Assembly: GCA_963837395.1 (NCBI GenBank)
Contig: CAWINI010000004.1
Location: forward strand, 1,302,001 to 1,366,000
DNA: 64,000 nt
Source: CAVZQN01 sp963837395
Lineage (GTDB): Bacteria > Acidobacteriota > HRBIN11 > JAKEFK01
Direction of reading: 5' to 3'
Position 1 is the first letter of the stretch; every line of letters begins with the position of its first letter. Positions 43,786 to 52,005 of this stretch are shown in pieces. The position numbers and the translations under genes were made by a program. The notes below the pieces were generated by a model. That model did not search any database, was not told the DNA's origin, and worked only from the letters and a program-made list of their open reading frames with translations.

Positions 43786-44332
43786 CCAAATATGTCGAAA
43801 GCGTGAAATCCAGGTTTAGAATATCCTCCTTCCTTTCTGAAGAAAGATCGACTCGATCCAGAATTAAAAAGTGTTCAGAACGTTCAATGCTGTTGATAAA
43901 ACGTCTAATATTCCGGTAATTCCCTTCAACCGGCACACTCAACATAAAATGCTGAAGTCCGAAATCTTCAAGATTTTTATAGTCATAAGAAAAATCACTG
44001 CGCTTTACCTGAAGATTATTAGCCAGGCCTTCCAGTTCCATACGGATACTCATTCCTTCAGTTCTGCGAATTAGTAACTTGTTGTAGATTGTTTTCAGAT
44101 CTGCCTGTGCCTGTTGCAAATGTTCAAGTCTGGCCTGAAGGTTCCTAATCTCTTTCTGATCTGTGGCTCCTTGATTACGAAGATCGGCATAACTTTTTTG
44201 AAGCGCTGCAATACGATCTTGTTTTGGCAAAACCAGAAATCCCCAAATCGCAAGATTCACTCCTAACACCACAAGTAAGAACCGCACGAAATGAATCTTT
44301 TTCAGGTTTACGCTGACCTTCTCTATGTTCAT
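43769..44332 (-). CDS. pilO: PilO-like pilus assembly protein
   Basis: The 187-residue protein has a single N-terminal membrane helix (FLLVVLGVNLAIWGFLVLP, residues ~18-36), a coiled coil (~40-95: LQKSYADLRNQGATDQKEIRNLQARLEHLQQAQ), and the ferredoxin-like PilO fold (EGMSIRMELEGLANNL; MLSVPVEGNYRNIRRFINSIERSEHFLILDRVDLSS). It pairs with PilN in the periplasm to form the alignment complex of the pilus. The gene overlaps pilN by four bases. Confidence 0.9.
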   Translation of the reverse strand: MNIEKVSVNLKKIHFVRFLLVVLGVNLAIWGFLVLPKQDRIAALQKSYADLRNQGATDQKEIRNLQARLEHLQQAQADLKTIYNKLLIRRTEGMSIRMELEGLANNLQVKRSDFSYDYKNLEDFGLQHFMLSVPVEGNYRNIRRFINSIERSEHFLILDRVDLSSERKEDILNLDFTLSTYLVENEK

Positions 44333-44976
44333 CTCGTACTCTCAGTGGTTTCTTCGCTTTCATCAACCGTACCCCCAGGAGAAGGTGTGGTTTGAGTTTG
44401 AGGATGGGGTTGAGTGCTTAATTTTTCCGGGCGATAGGTCAATGAAATGGCGGCATGAAGCAAACCATCATTTTCCTGACGTTCGCTTTTTAGCACAATT
44501 TCCGAAAATGCCGGCGCACCTTGCAAAACAGAAATAAGTTGCACAATATCATTCAGACTTTTGCCAGCGACTTGCATCGTAATGTTAATCTGTTCATCAT
44601 TGATTTGCGGGAACACAGAAACCATCTTCACGCTTTCAGGAAAAATCCGTTCAAACTCATCAAACAATGTTGTCCATGAGAAAGTCCGCCTTTTGATCGC
44701 ATTGTTCATGAATTCCGTTTCACTGATGAACTGCGGCGTTTTAATTTGCGTAATTCTTAATCTGAGCTTGGAAGCTTCATTCTGAAGGTCGGCTCTCTTT
44801 TTTTGTTGTTCAGAAATATTCACCTGTAAGCGATTACTTTCAGATTGCCAGGAAAGTAAGCTACGTGCATTGAAAAGAGTAAACAATAGCGCGGCACCTA
44901 AAAGCACCAAACAACCCAGGAAATAAAGCGAATAATTTTTAACAGGGTTCGTTGCAAGGTTGTTCCGGATAATCAT
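44329..44976 (-). CDS. pilN: PilN-like pilus assembly protein
   Basis: The 215-residue protein has the short N-terminal cytoplasmic segment IIRNNLATNPVKNYS that binds PilM (family form INLLP...), one membrane helix (YFLGCLVLLGAALLFTLF, ~18-36), a coiled coil to ~85, and a periplasmic ferredoxin-like domain (VSVFPQINDEQINITMQVAGKSLNDIVQLISVLQ; FSEIVLKSERQENDGLLHAAISLTY). The tail is Thr/Pro-rich. Start ATG 44976 overlaps the pilM TAA by one base. Confidence 0.88.
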   Translation of the reverse strand: MIIRNNLATNPVKNYSLYFLGCLVLLGAALLFTLFNARSLLSWQSESNRLQVNISEQQKKRADLQNEASKLRLRITQIKTPQFISETEFMNNAIKRRTFSWTTLFDEFERIFPESVKMVSVFPQINDEQINITMQVAGKSLNDIVQLISVLQGAPAFSEIVLKSERQENDGLLHAAISLTYRPEKLSTQPHPQTQTTPSPGGTVDESEETTESTR

Positions 44977-45965
44977 TAAAAATCCACCCTTCGCGATATC
45001 AATAGACCAGCGAGCGGCACAAATGGCTCCATCGTTATGGAATTACTTGTATCGAAACGAAGCCCAGAATACGTCTCTAGTTTCAGAGTCGATGATCGAA
45101 CCCCGAATCGTTTTTCAACTTCCGCCGAAAGTTGTTCAGCGTTGTCTTCGGAGTGCACAAATGCACACGCTAATGTTTGACCGCCAAGCTTGTCGACATA
45201 ATAAAGCATTGCAGGATGGATCTCTTCCAGCGCTTGTTGCCAGCGATCCGAAGTTGAATCCAGTGCACGGCTTCTAAAAAACATCAAATCTTGTTTTTGG
45301 CTAATGGCAACCGAAATAGAATCACGGCCTAAATTGACATAGAAGACATCTTGATCACTCAAACCACCATCTCGAATTGCACCATGTGCAAGATTCATGA
45401 AGTTAAAAGTTGCAAGATCCACCAGGCCGCATTCCGCTCCAATAGTAGATTGCACAAACTGCTCGTACTGATGCAAAACCTGTTGATTCAGTACAACTGT
45501 CCAGTGGGCTGCCGCGGAATAATCTTGCGTACCTGATGCAGTGAAATAAGTTAGCTGAGAATCTTCGATGCGAAAGGGTACGCTCTTCTTCAATTTGAAA
45601 CGGATTAATTCCAAACAATCAGCTGGACTTTTCGCCGGATGTTCAAGCGTAACATGGAACGTTAATGCCGCGCGATCCTGCAACAACAAACAAATCCGAG
45701 ACGGTTTTACTTTGCTGCGATTCCACAAAAGTTTTAGAGCATTAGCCACAGCTTCGATCGATTGAATATTCGGCTTAAATGGATTGACATCGAGAGCTCC
45801 GGCAGGAAGTGGTTCTTGGTCCAGATGAATAAGAACGGGCTTACCTTTCTGCGTTCCACTGATCGCAAGTCGAATGCAATCAGAACTAAATTCAATTCCA
45901 ACATCCGGATATTGAGGGCTCACCAACAGATGTTGTAAGCGTTCAGCAAAAAGAACCTGTGCCAT
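44976..45965 (-). CDS. pilM: PilM-like actin-fold pilus assembly protein
   Basis: The 329-residue cytoplasmic protein has PilM/GspL-type actin-fold features: GIEFSSDCIRLAISG near residue 22, SRICLLLQDRAALTFHVTLEHP, the FKLKKSVPF block that mirrors the YDIKKYIPF signature of PilM, CGLVDLATFNFMNLA, and FYVNLGRDSISVAISQ, the phosphate-2-like loop. It recruits PilN and links the ATPase to the inner-membrane platform. It lies three bases after pilB. Confidence 0.88.
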   Translation of the reverse strand: MAQVLFAERLQHLLVSPQYPDVGIEFSSDCIRLAISGTQKGKPVLIHLDQEPLPAGALDVNPFKPNIQSIEAVANALKLLWNRSKVKPSRICLLLQDRAALTFHVTLEHPAKSPADCLELIRFKLKKSVPFRIEDSQLTYFTASGTQDYSAAAHWTVVLNQQVLHQYEQFVQSTIGAECGLVDLATFNFMNLAHGAIRDGGLSDQDVFYVNLGRDSISVAISQKQDLMFFRSRALDSTSDRWQQALEEIHPAMLYYVDKLGGQTLACAFVHSEDNAEQLSAEVEKRFGVRSSTLKLETYSGLRFDTSNSITMEPFVPLAGLLISRRVDF

Positions 45966-45968
45966 TGT

Positions 45969-47648
45969 TTATTCCACAAACGTTACTTTATTGATTTCAC
46001 GTAACGTCGTTTCTCCTGTAAGAACTTTTGCCAGTGCCGATTCACGCAAAAATGTCATCCCTTCTTCGCGAGCCGCTCTTTTAATTTCCGCAGTAGAACG
46101 GATCGTAAGCAGTACCTCGCGCATGCGATCATTTAATTCCAAAAGTTCAGATATTGCAGTACGGCCTTTATATCCCGTGCCGGCACATTCGATGCAACCC
46201 GATCCTTCATAGAACGTTGTATGAGCATATTTGGATACGTCCAGCGCGGATTCCTCTAACAATTCACGGCTTGCATGAGTTGGAACTTTGCAATTTTCAC
46301 AAATCAATCGAACCAACCGTTGAGCAAGCACACAGTTTAAAGCGGAAACAAAGTTATAAGGTTCAATTCCCATGTTCAAGAACCGGCCAAGAACATCAAC
46401 AACGTTGTTGGCGTGAACTGTGGTAAAGACCAAATGGCCTGTTAATGCAGATTGAATTGCAATCTGCGCTGTTTCAGGATCACGTATTTCTCCAACCATG
46501 ATCTTGTCAGGATCATGGCGCAGGATGGAACGCAATCCGCGCGCAAAGGTTAAACCTTTCTTTTCGTTAACCGGTATCTGCGTAATTCCCGGCAGTTGAT
46601 ATTCGACTGGATCCTCAATCGTAATAATTTTGTGTTCAACACTCCTGATTTCAGAAACCGCTGCATACAATGTTGTTGTCTTTCCACTTCCAGTAGGACC
46701 TGTAACCAGAACCATTCCATATGGTTCCGAAATGTATTTACGAACTTTGCGCAAAATATTTTCATCAAAGCCAAGCACTGTCAGATTCAAATCAGCAAAA
46801 TTTTCATTGATCGATTCTTTATCCAGAATACGGATAACAGCATCTTCTCCATGAACACTGGGCATGATTGAAACACGGAAGTCGATCGCTTTGTGTTTAA
46901 TTCGAAGTTTGAAGCGGCCGTCTTGCGGAACTCTTTTTTCAGCGATATCAAGTTCCGACATTACTTTGATACGCGAAATAATTGAGCTGTGGAATTTCTT
47001 ATCAATCGGCTCCATCGCATACTGCAGAACACCATCAATACGATACTTCACTACAACTTCGGTATCTTTCGTTTCGATATGAATATCACTTGCTCTGCGC
47101 TGGATCGCGTTAAAAATAATGCTATCCACCAGCTTAATGATCGGGCTTGAATCGGTCGTTAAACGATCAATAGTGATCGTTTCGTCCCCTTCCTCATCTT
47201 CACGAACTACCTGCATGCGGAAAGTTTCGGTAGCTTCTTCCAACACACGCTGGCTGCTTTCTGATTTTTTCAGCACATCTTGAATAGCGCTTTGGGTACC
47301 AACCAGCATCCGGATTCGAATCCCAAGCTGAAGTTCCAAATCATCAACCATCAAAATGTTGCTTGGATCTGCAACAACGACGTATAAAATGTCGTTCTCT
47401 TTTTTGAAAGGAACGAAATTGTATCGAAACATCAAATCAACAGGAATGGATCGGAACAAAGAGTGATCGATTTGAAAATCTTTTAGTTCGATAAACTCCA
47501 ATCTGTAACGTTCCGCAAGCAACTTCGCATTTTGTTCTTCGAATCTGACCTGTTGTCTGCGCTCTTTCTGTTCACGTTCATCTTCAGCAAGAATGGCGCG
47601 TTCCGAACCATTTTTACCATTCTTACCATTTGCTACTATCTCAGCCAT
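45969..47648 (-). CDS. pilB: PilB/GspE-family extension ATPase
   Basis: The 559-residue cytoplasmic ATPase has an N-terminal MshEN/GspE-N domain (~40-150: LLAERYRLEFIELKDFQIDHSLF, VVVADPSNILMVDDLELQLG) and the hexameric ATPase core with IHIETKD, Walker A GPTGSGKTTT, the Asp box ITIEDPVEYQLPGITQIPVNEKKGLTF, Walker B KIMVGEIRDPET and the His box TGHLVFTTVHANN. A zinc tetracysteine module follows (ICENC ... CIECAGTGYKGR). It powers polymerisation of pilin/pseudopilin. A 117-base gap with an inverted repeat separates it from pilC. Confidence 0.95.
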   Translation of the reverse strand: MAEIVANGKNGKNGSERAILAEDEREQKERRQQVRFEEQNAKLLAERYRLEFIELKDFQIDHSLFRSIPVDLMFRYNFVPFKKENDILYVVVADPSNILMVDDLELQLGIRIRMLVGTQSAIQDVLKKSESSQRVLEEATETFRMQVVREDEEGDETITIDRLTTDSSPIIKLVDSIIFNAIQRRASDIHIETKDTEVVVKYRIDGVLQYAMEPIDKKFHSSIISRIKVMSELDIAEKRVPQDGRFKLRIKHKAIDFRVSIMPSVHGEDAVIRILDKESINENFADLNLTVLGFDENILRKVRKYISEPYGMVLVTGPTGSGKTTTLYAAVSEIRSVEHKIITIEDPVEYQLPGITQIPVNEKKGLTFARGLRSILRHDPDKIMVGEIRDPETAQIAIQSALTGHLVFTTVHANNVVDVLGRFLNMGIEPYNFVSALNCVLAQRLVRLICENCKVPTHASRELLEESALDVSKYAHTTFYEGSGCIECAGTGYKGRTAISELLELNDRMREVLLTIRSTAEIKRAAREEGMTFLRESALAKVLTGETTLREINKVTFVE

Positions 47649-47665
47649 ATCCTAAAAACCTCACT

Positions 47666-47740
47666 TTTAACCACGAAGTTCACGAAGTTCACGAAAAAAA
47701 AGCTAAAACTTCGTGCCTCACCGTGGCCTTCGTGGTTAAA
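47666..47740. repeat. Inverted repeat of the ACCACGAAG type between pilC and pilB
   Basis: Perfect 13-bp arms TTTAACCACGAAG (47666-47678) and CTTCGTGGTTAAA (47728-47740) enclose more TTCACGAAG-like sequence. The same kind of element is found at 51931-52002 and, as partial copies, at several gene ends. Confidence 0.8.
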
Positions 47741-47765
47741 TCTTTTTTCTCCCATAACACACTTA

Positions 47766-48989
47766 CTAATCATGAATCGTAGTAATTGCTGTGAACAACG
47801 GGTAATACATGGCCAACAAAATCACTGCGATTACCATTCCCATCACAATCAGCATCACCGGCTCAATAATCGAAAGCACGTTTGTTAAACTTGTATCAAT
47901 TTCTTCATCATAAAAATCGGAAATATTTCTTAGCATTTCTTCCAGGGATCCGGTCTCTTCGCCAACTTTCACCATTTCGATTGCCATGTGTGTGATTAAA
48001 CCTGTTTGTTGCAGGGAGCTCCATAGTGTGTCGCCTTCTTTAACATGCTGGCTGACATTTTCTAAGCGTTTTGAAATAAGCGTATTTCCAATAGCACTTG
48101 CAGCAACATCGATCGCGTTTACCAATGGAATTCCACCTGCCAGAAGGGTGTGTAACGTTCGCATCAACTGCGATACGGAAAACTTGGTCCACAGCGAGCC
48201 TACATATGGGATTCGTAATTTAAGACGATCAACGGCAACACGGGCTGCTTCCGAAGTTTTAATGTAAATGCGAAGCGCAAGAATCGAACCTATAACCACA
48301 ATGGCAATAAATATGAAATTCGCTCGCACAAAACCAGCCGCTCCAATCAACATCTTTGTAACCAGAGGAAGATTTCCGCCAAATCCTGAATAGAATTCTG
48401 TGAACTTTGGTATTACATAACCAAGCAGCACTCCGATAACTCCGAAAGACAATAACAACAACAAGGCTGGATAAATCATTGATGAAACAACTTTGGTTCG
48501 GATAGCAAGGCTGATTTTCATGTAGGTCAAATAACGGCGGATGACTTGCTCTAATGTTCCGCTCTTTTCACCTGCCAGAATGCTGGCGGTATAAACGCGG
48601 GGAAAAACTTCGGGATACGTCGAAAATGCTTCCGAAAGTGAAGTCCCTGATTTCACTTTTTGATAAACATTTTCCAGGATCACACTGAATTCCGGATTAT
48701 CAACACGTTCCATTAACAATTCCAATGATCGCAGCAAAGGCAAACCGGAGTGAATCAAGGCTGCTAATTCTTGATTAAAAATCATGAATTGTTTGTCGGA
48801 TACTTTCTTCCGTTTGAGGCTTAGCAACGACTTCACTACGGTTGTAGCTTGCAGTTTTCGTTGAATTCCAAATACGTAATAGCCTTGCTGCTCCATCTGA
48901 TCACGCAGATTTTTTTCAGTATCCGCTACGTAGATCTTCTCCAAGATTTCGCCCCCAGCTGTTCCGTATTTGCAAACAAATTCAGCCAT
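47766..48989 (-). CDS. pilC: PilC/GspF-family inner-membrane platform protein
   Basis: The 407-residue protein has two repeated GspF domains (~70-190 and ~270-395), each with helices of the FxxxLAxLxxxGxPLxxAL type (FNQELAALIHSGLPLLRSLELL; VSQLMRTLHTLLAGGIPLVNAIDV), the GExSGxLxxxL motif in both (AGEKSGTLEQVIRRYL; VGEETGSLEEMLRNIS), and three membrane helices near 170, 215 and 375. It anchors the assembly ATPase and pilins in the inner membrane. An N-terminal ~65-residue domain (VCKYGTAGGEILEK...) is typical. It starts the PilC-PilB-PilM run. Confidence 0.95.
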   Translation of the reverse strand: MAEFVCKYGTAGGEILEKIYVADTEKNLRDQMEQQGYYVFGIQRKLQATTVVKSLLSLKRKKVSDKQFMIFNQELAALIHSGLPLLRSLELLMERVDNPEFSVILENVYQKVKSGTSLSEAFSTYPEVFPRVYTASILAGEKSGTLEQVIRRYLTYMKISLAIRTKVVSSMIYPALLLLLSFGVIGVLLGYVIPKFTEFYSGFGGNLPLVTKMLIGAAGFVRANFIFIAIVVIGSILALRIYIKTSEAARVAVDRLKLRIPYVGSLWTKFSVSQLMRTLHTLLAGGIPLVNAIDVAASAIGNTLISKRLENVSQHVKEGDTLWSSLQQTGLITHMAIEMVKVGEETGSLEEMLRNISDFYDEEIDTSLTNVLSIIEPVMLIVMGMVIAVILLAMYYPLFTAITTIHD

Positions 48990-49015
48990 ACAGATTCACC
49001 ACAAAGTCACAAAGA

Positions 49016-49813
49016 TCATTTTTTCACTTTCCCCAAAATCATGATTAGCAAAGCTTGATCACTCTCTTCAAAACGGCTTGCACCAAGTACAAGCGTTTCT
49101 GCATTCCGTAGATTTACAGTTACGGTAATCAAAGGCAAAAAAGTTTCTTTGCCGTTGTTGTCCTTTTTCTTCTTCTTTAACTGGAAATTTTTCAGACGGA
49201 TAATATTGCTTCCTTCTTGTATGATGTCAGGCACAAAACTGATTTGATATTCTTGCGCCAAGGATAAACTGGAATTTTCGCCTTCTTCACATTCAATAAT
49301 TCCACTGTCAAGAAGTGCGTACTGATTGAACTTTAACACATCACCAACACGTGCCATATTTTTGATTTCATCAGATATCGGTGCAGGATCTGCATTCTTT
49401 GTTGCACGTACAAGCTTCACGGAAATTTCTGCAGCAGGTGGAGGGACATCAAACGCTGCAATCGCCATTTCAATTTGACGCAAATTTTTTTCGTAGTCCT
49501 GAACGACAAGCGTTTGCAGTTTTGGTTGTAAAGTAACAGCACCTTTATCACTCAACAAACCATTAATCACTGAAGCCACTTCGTCCACCTTCTTGAATTT
49601 GATTGTAAAAGCTTTGGTAAGGAGTGGATCTTGCGCATTTGCAACAACAGCAAAAATGAGAATAAAAAATGCGGGAGATATCTTGAATCGAAAATTCCAC
49701 CTGAATGTTTCACCCCAACTCCTTTGTTCCCTTACTCCTGTTCTCGCTTTCACCCCTGTTCCCTTTCCTTCCCCATCTTTTATTTCCCAGACACAACGGT
49801 CTTGTGACCTCAT
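49016..49813 (-). CDS. Exported protein with a secretin N-domain (NolW-like)
   Basis: The 265-residue frame starts at an ATG that overlaps the anti-sigma-like stop (CTATGAGG), but the signal peptide (ISPAFFILIFAVVANAQ) begins only at about residue 44, so a later start such as GTG near residue 20 is possible. The codons in between are G/A-rich and repetitive. The mature part opens with a secretin-N/NolW-like unit (KAFTIKFKKVDEVASVINGLLSDKGAVTLQPKLQTLVVQD), then a beta-rich domain of unknown type with a Lys-rich loop. It probably works with the secretin in the same operon. It lies 26 bases before pilC. Confidence 0.75.
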   Translation of the reverse strand: MRSQDRCVWEIKDGEGKGTGVKARTGVREQRSWGETFRWNFRFKISPAFFILIFAVVANAQDPLLTKAFTIKFKKVDEVASVINGLLSDKGAVTLQPKLQTLVVQDYEKNLRQIEMAIAAFDVPPPAAEISVKLVRATKNADPAPISDEIKNMARVGDVLKFNQYALLDSGIIECEEGENSSLSLAQEYQISFVPDIIQEGSNIIRLKNFQLKKKKKDNNGKETFLPLITVTVNLRNAETLVLGASRFEESDQALLIMILGKVKK

Positions 49814-50307
49814 AGTTCGATGTCTGGATTAAAAATCATTACGATCTTTTGATCGTGATCGGCCTCAAAAATTGCATATGTGGAACCGGGTTCTTTTACC
49901 TCTTCGATTAAGGGATACCGAGAAGGATCCTTGGATAAATCAAAGGGGCGGATTGGGGATCCGCCCCTACTGATTTCATAGGAGGGGGACTCAGGTAACT
50001 TGTTCTGATAAAGCGCCAATAACAGCGCGACAATCAGTGCTGCAGCCCAACGCACCACCGGCAAGAGGGGCAGATGATACCGTTTATCTTCCGGAGGTAA
50101 TTTATTTTCCAGCGAATCCCAAAATCCGATCCAAAATTCATCCGGCATCGGTTCGCCTTTTAATTCTGACAACAATGGGATAGGCGATTCCGAGAAAACT
50201 CGCCGGCGGCACGCCAGGCAGAACTTTATATGACTGCGATATTCATTTAATTGTTGCTCAGAAGCTTCATCCCAGCTCTCAGCATTTGGAATCCGGTTAC
50301 AGTTCAT
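49810..50307 (-). CDS. zf-HC2 anti-sigma-like membrane protein heading the pilus operon
   Basis: The best start is ATG 50307, which overlaps the stop of the decayed sigma gene (50297-50527), giving 165 residues; a TTG four codons upstream is less likely. The zinc-finger pattern is Cys3, then H-x3-C-x2-C in SHIKFCLACRRR. A membrane helix follows at ~93-110 (WAAALIVALLLALY), then a ~55-residue periplasmic tail. Within the tail, the SRGGSPIRPF codons come from an inserted palindromic DNA repeat (49944-49969). As an anti-sigma factor it would bind the ECF sigma encoded at 50575-51153. It overlaps the next gene by four bases. Confidence 0.75.
   Translation of the reverse strand: MNCNRIPNAESWDEASEQQLNEYRSHIKFCLACRRRVFSESPIPLLSELKGEPMPDEFWIGFWDSLENKLPPEDKRYHLPLLPVVRWAAALIVALLLALYQNKLPESPSYEISRGGSPIRPFDLSKDPSRYPLIEEVKEPGSTYAIFEADHDQKIVMIFNPDIEL
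49944..49969. repeat. Palindromic repeat inserted in frame in the anti-sigma-like gene
   Basis: Arms AGGGGCGGA and TCCGCCCCT enclose the 7-base loop TTGGGGA. It encodes part of the periplasmic tail without breaking the frame. Confidence 0.7.
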
Positions 50308-50527
50308 AATCAGGAACAAGTTCCTTCGTTCGTTTTCGAAGAGAATCCTTAGCCTGATATAGGAGATTACGATCCATCGATTTAGTACACCGAATTAGAT
50401 CCGAAATTTCCCCAATTTCCATAACCTAGAATTCCCTCCGAGACAACCATTCTGGATCTGCCTCCGCTTATCCGGAACAACTGCCTCAATCCTTACTACG
50501 AATCAAAGGACGATTTTGTCTAGGCAT
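50297..50527 (-). pseudogene. Gutted ECF sigma factor gene, tandem copy of 50575-51153
   Basis: Both ends match the intact sigma gene next to it. The start reads MPRQN... from ATG 50527 as in the intact gene. The end reads MEIGEISDLIRCTKS, then RNLLYQAKDSLRKRTKEL, then PDYEL and a TAA, which mirrors region 4 of the intact protein (MEIAEISDLLQCTES...KELFPDYGL). About 350 bases between are deleted and an in-frame TGA follows the first ~13 codons. Its stop overlaps the anti-sigma-like start, showing that the anti-sigma gene was originally coupled to this copy. Confidence 0.8.
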
Positions 50528-50574
50528 CGATAAGATTTTTTTGAGATGGGAGATTCTGAATGAGATATGGACGC

Positions 50575-51153
50575 TTACAGGCCGTAATCAGGAAAAAGCT
50601 CTTTCGTTCGTTTTCGAAAGGACTCTTTAGCCTGAGACAGGAGATTGCGAACTGTCGATTCGGTGCACTGAAGCAGGTCCGAAATTTCTGCGATTTCCAT
50701 TCCGTGGATCTCTCTCAAAACCAGCACAATCCGTTGGCGTTGAGGCAACAATGGAGCGATTCGCGAAAAAATCTTTCGTACATCGATTCTTTGATCAAGT
50801 GAGGAGCGTTCCGCGGGAACATCGTCAACCAGTGGTTCCGATTCGCGTCGCGAGCGCAGTAGATCGATGGCACAATTTGCGGCAATCTTATGTGCCCATC
50901 CTGGAAATGATCGATTGGAATCATATTCCGACAACGATCTCCAAATTTTCAAAAACGCCTGTTGGGTTACGTCTCTCGCGTCCTCGGAATCTAACACCAG
51001 GTTGTAGGCTGTCCAATACAACGCATCGCGATACTTCTCAACAATTTTCTCAAAAGCCTGACGATCTCCGTCCAGACAATTCCGGATGAGTTTCTGTTCA
51101 TCCACAGGAATTGCATCGTCCTTACGGAAAAAAAGGAGATTCTGTCTAGGCAT
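50575..51153 (-). CDS. ECF-type RNA polymerase sigma factor
   Basis: The 192-residue protein has region 2 at about 30-100 (FEKIVEKYRDALYWTAYNLV, SEDARDVTQQAFLKIWRSL, PGWAHKIAANCAIDLLRSRR) and region 4 at about 130-185 with helix-turn-helix MEIAEISDLLQCTESTVRNLLSQAKE. ATG 51153 is preceded by GGGGAC and, 16 bases up, by TATAAT, a good -10 element without an obvious -35. It lies upstream of a decayed copy and of the zf-HC2 gene that heads the pilus operon, and so probably controls envelope or secretion genes. Confidence 0.93.
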   Translation of the reverse strand: MPRQNLLFFRKDDAIPVDEQKLIRNCLDGDRQAFEKIVEKYRDALYWTAYNLVLDSEDARDVTQQAFLKIWRSLSEYDSNRSFPGWAHKIAANCAIDLLRSRRESEPLVDDVPAERSSLDQRIDVRKIFSRIAPLLPQRQRIVLVLREIHGMEIAEISDLLQCTESTVRNLLSQAKESFRKRTKELFPDYGL

Positions 51154-51260
51154 ATGTCCCCGCCATTATACGTTAATCTCTTCCGCGCCGAAAAAGAATT
51201 TTCATCTGTTTAGACTCTCATCAGGTCATTCAAGACCGATTGAACCGTCGGGCAGCCTTA

Positions 51261-51914
51261 CTATTCCGCCTCACTTCTTTGATAGATCACATCGGTCCCT
51301 GGTGGAGGCTGAAAAGTAAAGAAGTTGTCGGGAAATTGTGGATTTTCTTGAATCTGTGTGAATTTGTATTCGGTACGATTGCTGAATTCGTCGATCACTA
51401 AAAGGCGAAGAATTAATCCACTCACAGGGTCGACGTCTACAATTAATGATTGAAAATCAGGTTGCGGTTTTAAAGGTGTTAACTTAATTAAATGTGAGCC
51501 TGGCCGTGGATCTGACCATTCGGCCTTGAAATCATGAACAAAATCACCTCTTCCTGCCAGAAATAAAGTCGGCGAATGTTGTTCACCCGGATTAATTGGA
51601 CTCTTGATAACCTGTTTATCCTCTGGAACATAGTAGTAATAGAACATCCCATCGCTGACAAACATTTTTGGTTCCGGCTTAGTATATTGCCATTTCATCC
51701 GGCCGCCTTTTTTTAAGTAAACAATTCCTGACTCCGAAAGGCCGTCCGAAAATCGCTGAGATTGGTAGCTTTGAGTAAAATTCGCTTTGAATCCCTCTAA
51801 TGTTGAATACTTCTGCTGCAATTTCTGCACAAGCTCGTCTAATTGTGCATCTGCAAAAGCCAGGTGTGGCAGCAGAAATAGCATCATATATAGAAGTACC
51901 CGAGCCATAATCAT
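51261..51914 (-). CDS. lolA: Outer-membrane lipoprotein carrier protein LolA
   Basis: The 217-residue protein has a signal peptide (LLYMMLFLLPHLAFA, cleavage near residue 22) and the LolA fold: QLDELVQKLQQKYSTLEGFKANFTQSYQ, a hydrophobic beta core with GIVYLKKGGRMKWQYTKPEPKMFVSDG, YYYYVPEDKQVI, PTLFLAGRGDF, and LIVDVDPVSGLILRLLVIDEFSNRTEYKF. It shuttles lipoproteins across the periplasm to the outer membrane. It is flanked by the ECF sigma gene and purU; no lolB-like gene is seen. Confidence 0.93.
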   Translation of the reverse strand: MIMARVLLYMMLFLLPHLAFADAQLDELVQKLQQKYSTLEGFKANFTQSYQSQRFSDGLSESGIVYLKKGGRMKWQYTKPEPKMFVSDGMFYYYYVPEDKQVIKSPINPGEQHSPTLFLAGRGDFVHDFKAEWSDPRPGSHLIKLTPLKPQPDFQSLIVDVDPVSGLILRLLVIDEFSNRTEYKFTQIQENPQFPDNFFTFQPPPGTDVIYQRSEAE

Positions 51915-51930
51915 TTAATATACGTTAAAT

Positions 51931-52002
51931 TGAACCACGGAGCCGCGGAGTCACGGGGTTTTTTTGGTTTTTTTTGCCGTATCTCCGTGACTCCGCGGTT
52001 CA
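51931..52002. repeat. Inverted repeat of the ACCACGGAG type between purU and lolA
   Basis: The left arm reads TGAACC...GCGGAGTCACGG and the right arm CCGTGACTCCGCGGTTCA, around T-rich spacer DNA. The left arm has a six-base insertion. It could also act as a bidirectional terminator-like hairpin. Confidence 0.75.
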
Positions 52003-52005
52003 AAA

